From positions 23,492 through 87,491 of the forward strand of contig NZ_JACJVC010000011.1 of NCBI RefSeq assembly GCF_023369555.1: 64,000 nt of DNA. The letters are read 5' to 3'. Positions 61,852-64,000 of this stretch are shown here, piece after piece. The notes below the pieces were generated by a model. It was not told the DNA's origin. It worked only from the letters and a program-made list of their open reading frames with translations, and did not search any database. The position numbers were made by a program, and so were the translations under genes. Numbering within the stretch: the first letter of the stretch is position 1; each line of letters begins with the position of its first letter. The DNA is from Actinomyces sp. AC-20-1. GTDB lineage: Bacteria > Actinomycetota > Actinomycetes > Actinomycetales > Actinomycetaceae.

Positions 61852-64000
61852 GAGACGGTCCTTCTTCCTTCGCTCTGCACGGGGCAGGAGTCCTTGACCG
61901 GGCAGGTGCGGCAGTGCTCGCCGGTGCGCGCGGCCAGCTCGCCGGCGCTGGCGGCCCTCGCGGCCCTGACCAGCAGCGTGCGGGCCCAGTCCTCGCCGGT
62001 CTCCGGGTCCGGGCTGAGGGCGAGGGCGGCGCCCGCGGGGGCCAGGACGGGCATGCCGTTGTCCTTCTTCGGCGGCTCCTTGCCGAGCAGGACGAGGGCG
62101 GCGCCGGTGACCTCGTAGCCGGTAGCCTCCAGGGCGAGGCGGTAGGCCGCGAGCTGGGGGTGGCGGGCGGGGTCGGCGCTCACGTGCGTGCCGGTCTTGA
62201 GGTCGATGAGGCGGACCCTTCTGCGCCCGGGCGCCGGCGCCCCGAGGTGCTCGAGCCGGTCGATGCGCCCGGCGAGGGTGAGGCACAGCGTGCTGTCCGT
62301 GACGTCCGCGGCGCCGTCGTCGGGGGGAGCGGGCAGGTCGAGGTCCACCTGGACCGCCTGCTCGACGTCGACCGGGCCGGGGACGGACTCGAGGTAGCGT
62401 CCCAGCCGCTCGACGATGTGGCGGGCCCGCGTGGTCTCGACGGCCCCCATCCACGTGTCCGGGTAGCCCAGGGTGGGCAGGAGCTCCTCGAAGCGCGCCA
62501 TGAGGGCGTCGGCGCGCAGCCCGGTCCTCTGGGCCTCCTCGGCGAGGCCGTGGACGAGGGTGCCGAGCTCCTGCGCCTTCGAGGGGCCCCTGCCGGCGCC
62601 GTTGCGCTGGAGGAACCACCTGAGCGGGCAGGTGCTCAGGGCCTCGACGTCGGAGGGGCTGACCCTCACTCTCTCGCCCTCGGGCACGAGCCGGGCGCTG
62701 CTCGAGGGCCCGGCCACGCCGAGCCAGGAGGAGGGCGAGGCGCCCGGCACGTGCTCGGCGGCCAGGCGGGCGAGCATCGTGGCGGCGGCGCGGGCGCGCT
62801 CGCGCTGCACCGGGCCCGCACCGGGCAGGTGGCCGGTGACGAGGGCCTGGCGCAGCTCGCCGACGAGGCCGCGCAGGGTGAGGTCCCCGGTCTCGGGGGC
62901 GGTGAGCACGTGCCCGTCGGCGTCGGTGACGACGGCGCCGGCGGCGCGCGCGACCTCCAGGAGGAAGGACGAGGGCGCGTGCTCCTCGTCGCTCACGGCG
63001 GTGACGAGCAGACGCCTGCGGGCGCGGGTGAGGGCGGCCAAGAGCATGCGGCGCTCGTCGGCGCGGACCTCGGTGCGGGCGCCGACGGGGTCGAGGGAGG
63101 CGGTGGGGCGGCCGTCGGCGTCCAGGGGGAGGCGGCCGGTGACGGCGTCGACGAGCAGCCCGGAGCGGGTGAGCGTGTCGCGCAGGCGCAGGTCGGGCCA
63201 GGCGTCCCGGCCCAGGCCCATGACGGCGACGACCTCCCACTCGCGGCCGGCGGCGGCCGCGGGCGTGAGCACGCTGACGCCCGCGGGGCGCAGGCCCTGG
63301 GGGGCGACGGAGTCGGAGGGCAGGACCTCGGCGGCGAGCTCGGCGAGGAAGCCGGCGGCCCCAGCGCCCGGGTGGCGCTCTGCCCACACCTCGGCGCGCT
63401 TGAACAGGGCGGTGACGACGTCGAGGTCGTGCTCGGCGGCCTCGGCGAGCAGGGCGGCCCCGTGCGAGGTGCGTGCGGCGGGGTCGAGGGCCCGCGCGCG
63501 CCAGGCCTCGGCACGGCCGGAGGCGTCCCAGGCCCGCCACAGCAGGTGCTCGACATCGACGTGCCCGAGCCGGCCGTCCTGGTCCCGGCGGGCCTCCACG
63601 ACCTGTCGGAGCGCGGCGATGACGGCGGCGGCGCGGGCGAGCCGGCCCGCCTGCTCGGCCAGGGGGTCGCCGTCGTCGTGCAGGGCGCTCGCCAGGGCCT
63701 GAGCGCTGGTGGGGCTGGTCAGGACGGAGAGAAGGTTCTCGTCCGGGGCCTGCTCAGTGGGGCGCCCGGCGCGCAGGTGGCGGCGCAGGCGGCGCAGGTC
63801 GAGGACGCTGAGCCCGATGAGCGGGCTGGTGAGCAGGTCGAGGGCGCTGGCCCGCTCGGGCGGGGTGCCGGCGTCTCCGAGGCGCCCCTCGAGGGCGGCG
63901 CGGGCGGCGGCGAGCAGGGCCGCGGCAGCGGGCTCGGCGCGCAGCAGCACGGCGGGGGTCGTGGAGGCCAGGGGCACGCCGCGTCGGCGCAGCTCACGGG
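61848..64000 (-). CDS. adnA: AdnA-like helicase-nuclease, 5' end outside window
   Basis: The last 717 codons are present and the frame is open at the window edge (RELRRRGVPLAS is an internal family motif). The visible part has the C-terminal half of a UvrD-like motor (VSVLTPAAAAGREWEVVAVMG) and a RecB-like nuclease. Its catalytic core is RVRLIDLKTGTHVS. Cys in ALSTCPLRWFL and three in EHCRTCPVKDSCPV form the four-Cys pattern of an iron-sulfur nuclease domain, as in AddB-type proteins. It lies upstream of adnB, matching the mycobacterial order adnA-adnB. Confidence 0.9.
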   Translation of the reverse strand, partial: RELRRRGVPLASTTPAVLLRAEPAAAALLAAARAALEGRLGDAGTPPERASALDLLTSPLIGLSVLDLRRLRRHLRAGRPTEQAPDENLLSVLTSPTSAQALASALHDDGDPLAEQAGRLARAAAVIAALRQVVEARRDQDGRLGHVDVEHLLWRAWDASGRAEAWRARALDPAARTSHGAALLAEAAEHDLDVVTALFKRAEVWAERHPGAGAAGFLAELAAEVLPSDSVAPQGLRPAGVSVLTPAAAAGREWEVVAVMGLGRDAWPDLRLRDTLTRSGLLVDAVTGRLPLDADGRPTASLDPVGARTEVRADERRMLLAALTRARRRLLVTAVSDEEHAPSSFLLEVARAAGAVVTDADGHVLTAPETGDLTLRGLVGELRQALVTGHLPGAGPVQRERARAAATMLARLAAEHVPGASPSSWLGVAGPSSSARLVPEGERVRVSPSDVEALSTCPLRWFLQRNGAGRGPSKAQELGTLVHGLAEEAQRTGLRADALMARFEELLPTLGYPDTWMGAVETTRARHIVERLGRYLESVPGPVDVEQAVQVDLDLPAPPDDGAADVTDSTLCLTLAGRIDRLEHLGAPAPGRRRVRLIDLKTGTHVSADPARHPQLAAYRLALEATGYEVTGAALVLLGKEPPKKDNGMPVLAPAGAALALSPDPETGEDWARTLLVRAARAASAGELAARTGEHCRTCPVKDSCPVQSEGRRTVS

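Noticed and set aside
58417..63540. A 1,707-codon open frame suggesting an AdnA-AdnB fusion.
   Set aside because: Upstream of 61851 the frame is low-complexity translation of adnA in another frame. The GTG at 61851 with a 4-bp overlap is a normal AdnB start.

Overview
The window is 64 kb of very GC-rich, densely packed bacterial chromosome with many 4-bp ATGA/GTGA overlaps. The gene set points to an actinobacterium: paired clpP genes, an AdnAB-type pair of helicase-nucleases, a reduced Tad pilus locus, a cysteine-free L32, likely leaderless starts and a LAxTG wall-sorting motif. The PTS sugar genes, GH29 fucosidase and overall style suggest Actinomyces or a close relative in the Actinomycetaceae. 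The genus is inference, not shown by a marker gene.

Layout. 1-3.1 kb: end of a DMT transporter, a Gfo/Idh/MocA oxidoreductase and a lower-GC DUF3800 gene closed by a strong terminator. 3.4-12.5 kb: valS, an MFS exporter with its TetR regulator, and two tandem long-chain acyl-CoA ligases. 12.6-19.7 kb: proteostasis block on the minus strand (clpP1-clpP2, clpX-chorismate mutase, tig), a methyltransferase-cupin pair, tRNA-Pro, tRNA-Gly and rpmF. 19.9-22.7 kb: yigZ and a cysteine operon (leader peptide-cysK-cysE). 22.7-32.5 kb: an S33 peptidase, a Nei/Fpg glycosylase, rpiB, pepO, a decayed wall-anchored protein, an LCP protein and pepN. 32.4-33.6 kb: a HigBA-like toxin-antitoxin module between two copies of the same intergenic DNA. 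33.6-41.5 kb: an N-acetylglucosamine/glucose-type PTS (EIIC, EIIB, EIIA, a second EIIB, enzyme I) with a DasR-like GntR regulator, dre-like operators and malQ. 41.5-48.2 kb: tesB, ettA, a VapBC module again between duplicated intergenic repeats, prfB and an alpha-L-fucosidase. 48.4-51.7 kb: a YtrA-type GntR regulator with an ABC exporter whose ATPase gene is frameshifted, a LysR regulator and a small membrane protein. 51.8-56.8 kb: Tad genes. 57-64 kb: an aminoglycoside-phosphotransferase-like protein and adnB-adnA, with adnA running off the window.

Most striking is that both toxin-antitoxin modules lie between convergent housekeeping genes and are flanked by direct copies of the terminator-bearing intergenic DNA, as if each arrived with, or caused, a duplication of its target. 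Other points of interest are a cysteine-rich leader peptide ahead of cysK, a DasR-like operator set around the PTS genes, a hairpin repeat that occurs twice between convergent genes, and two frameshifted genes.
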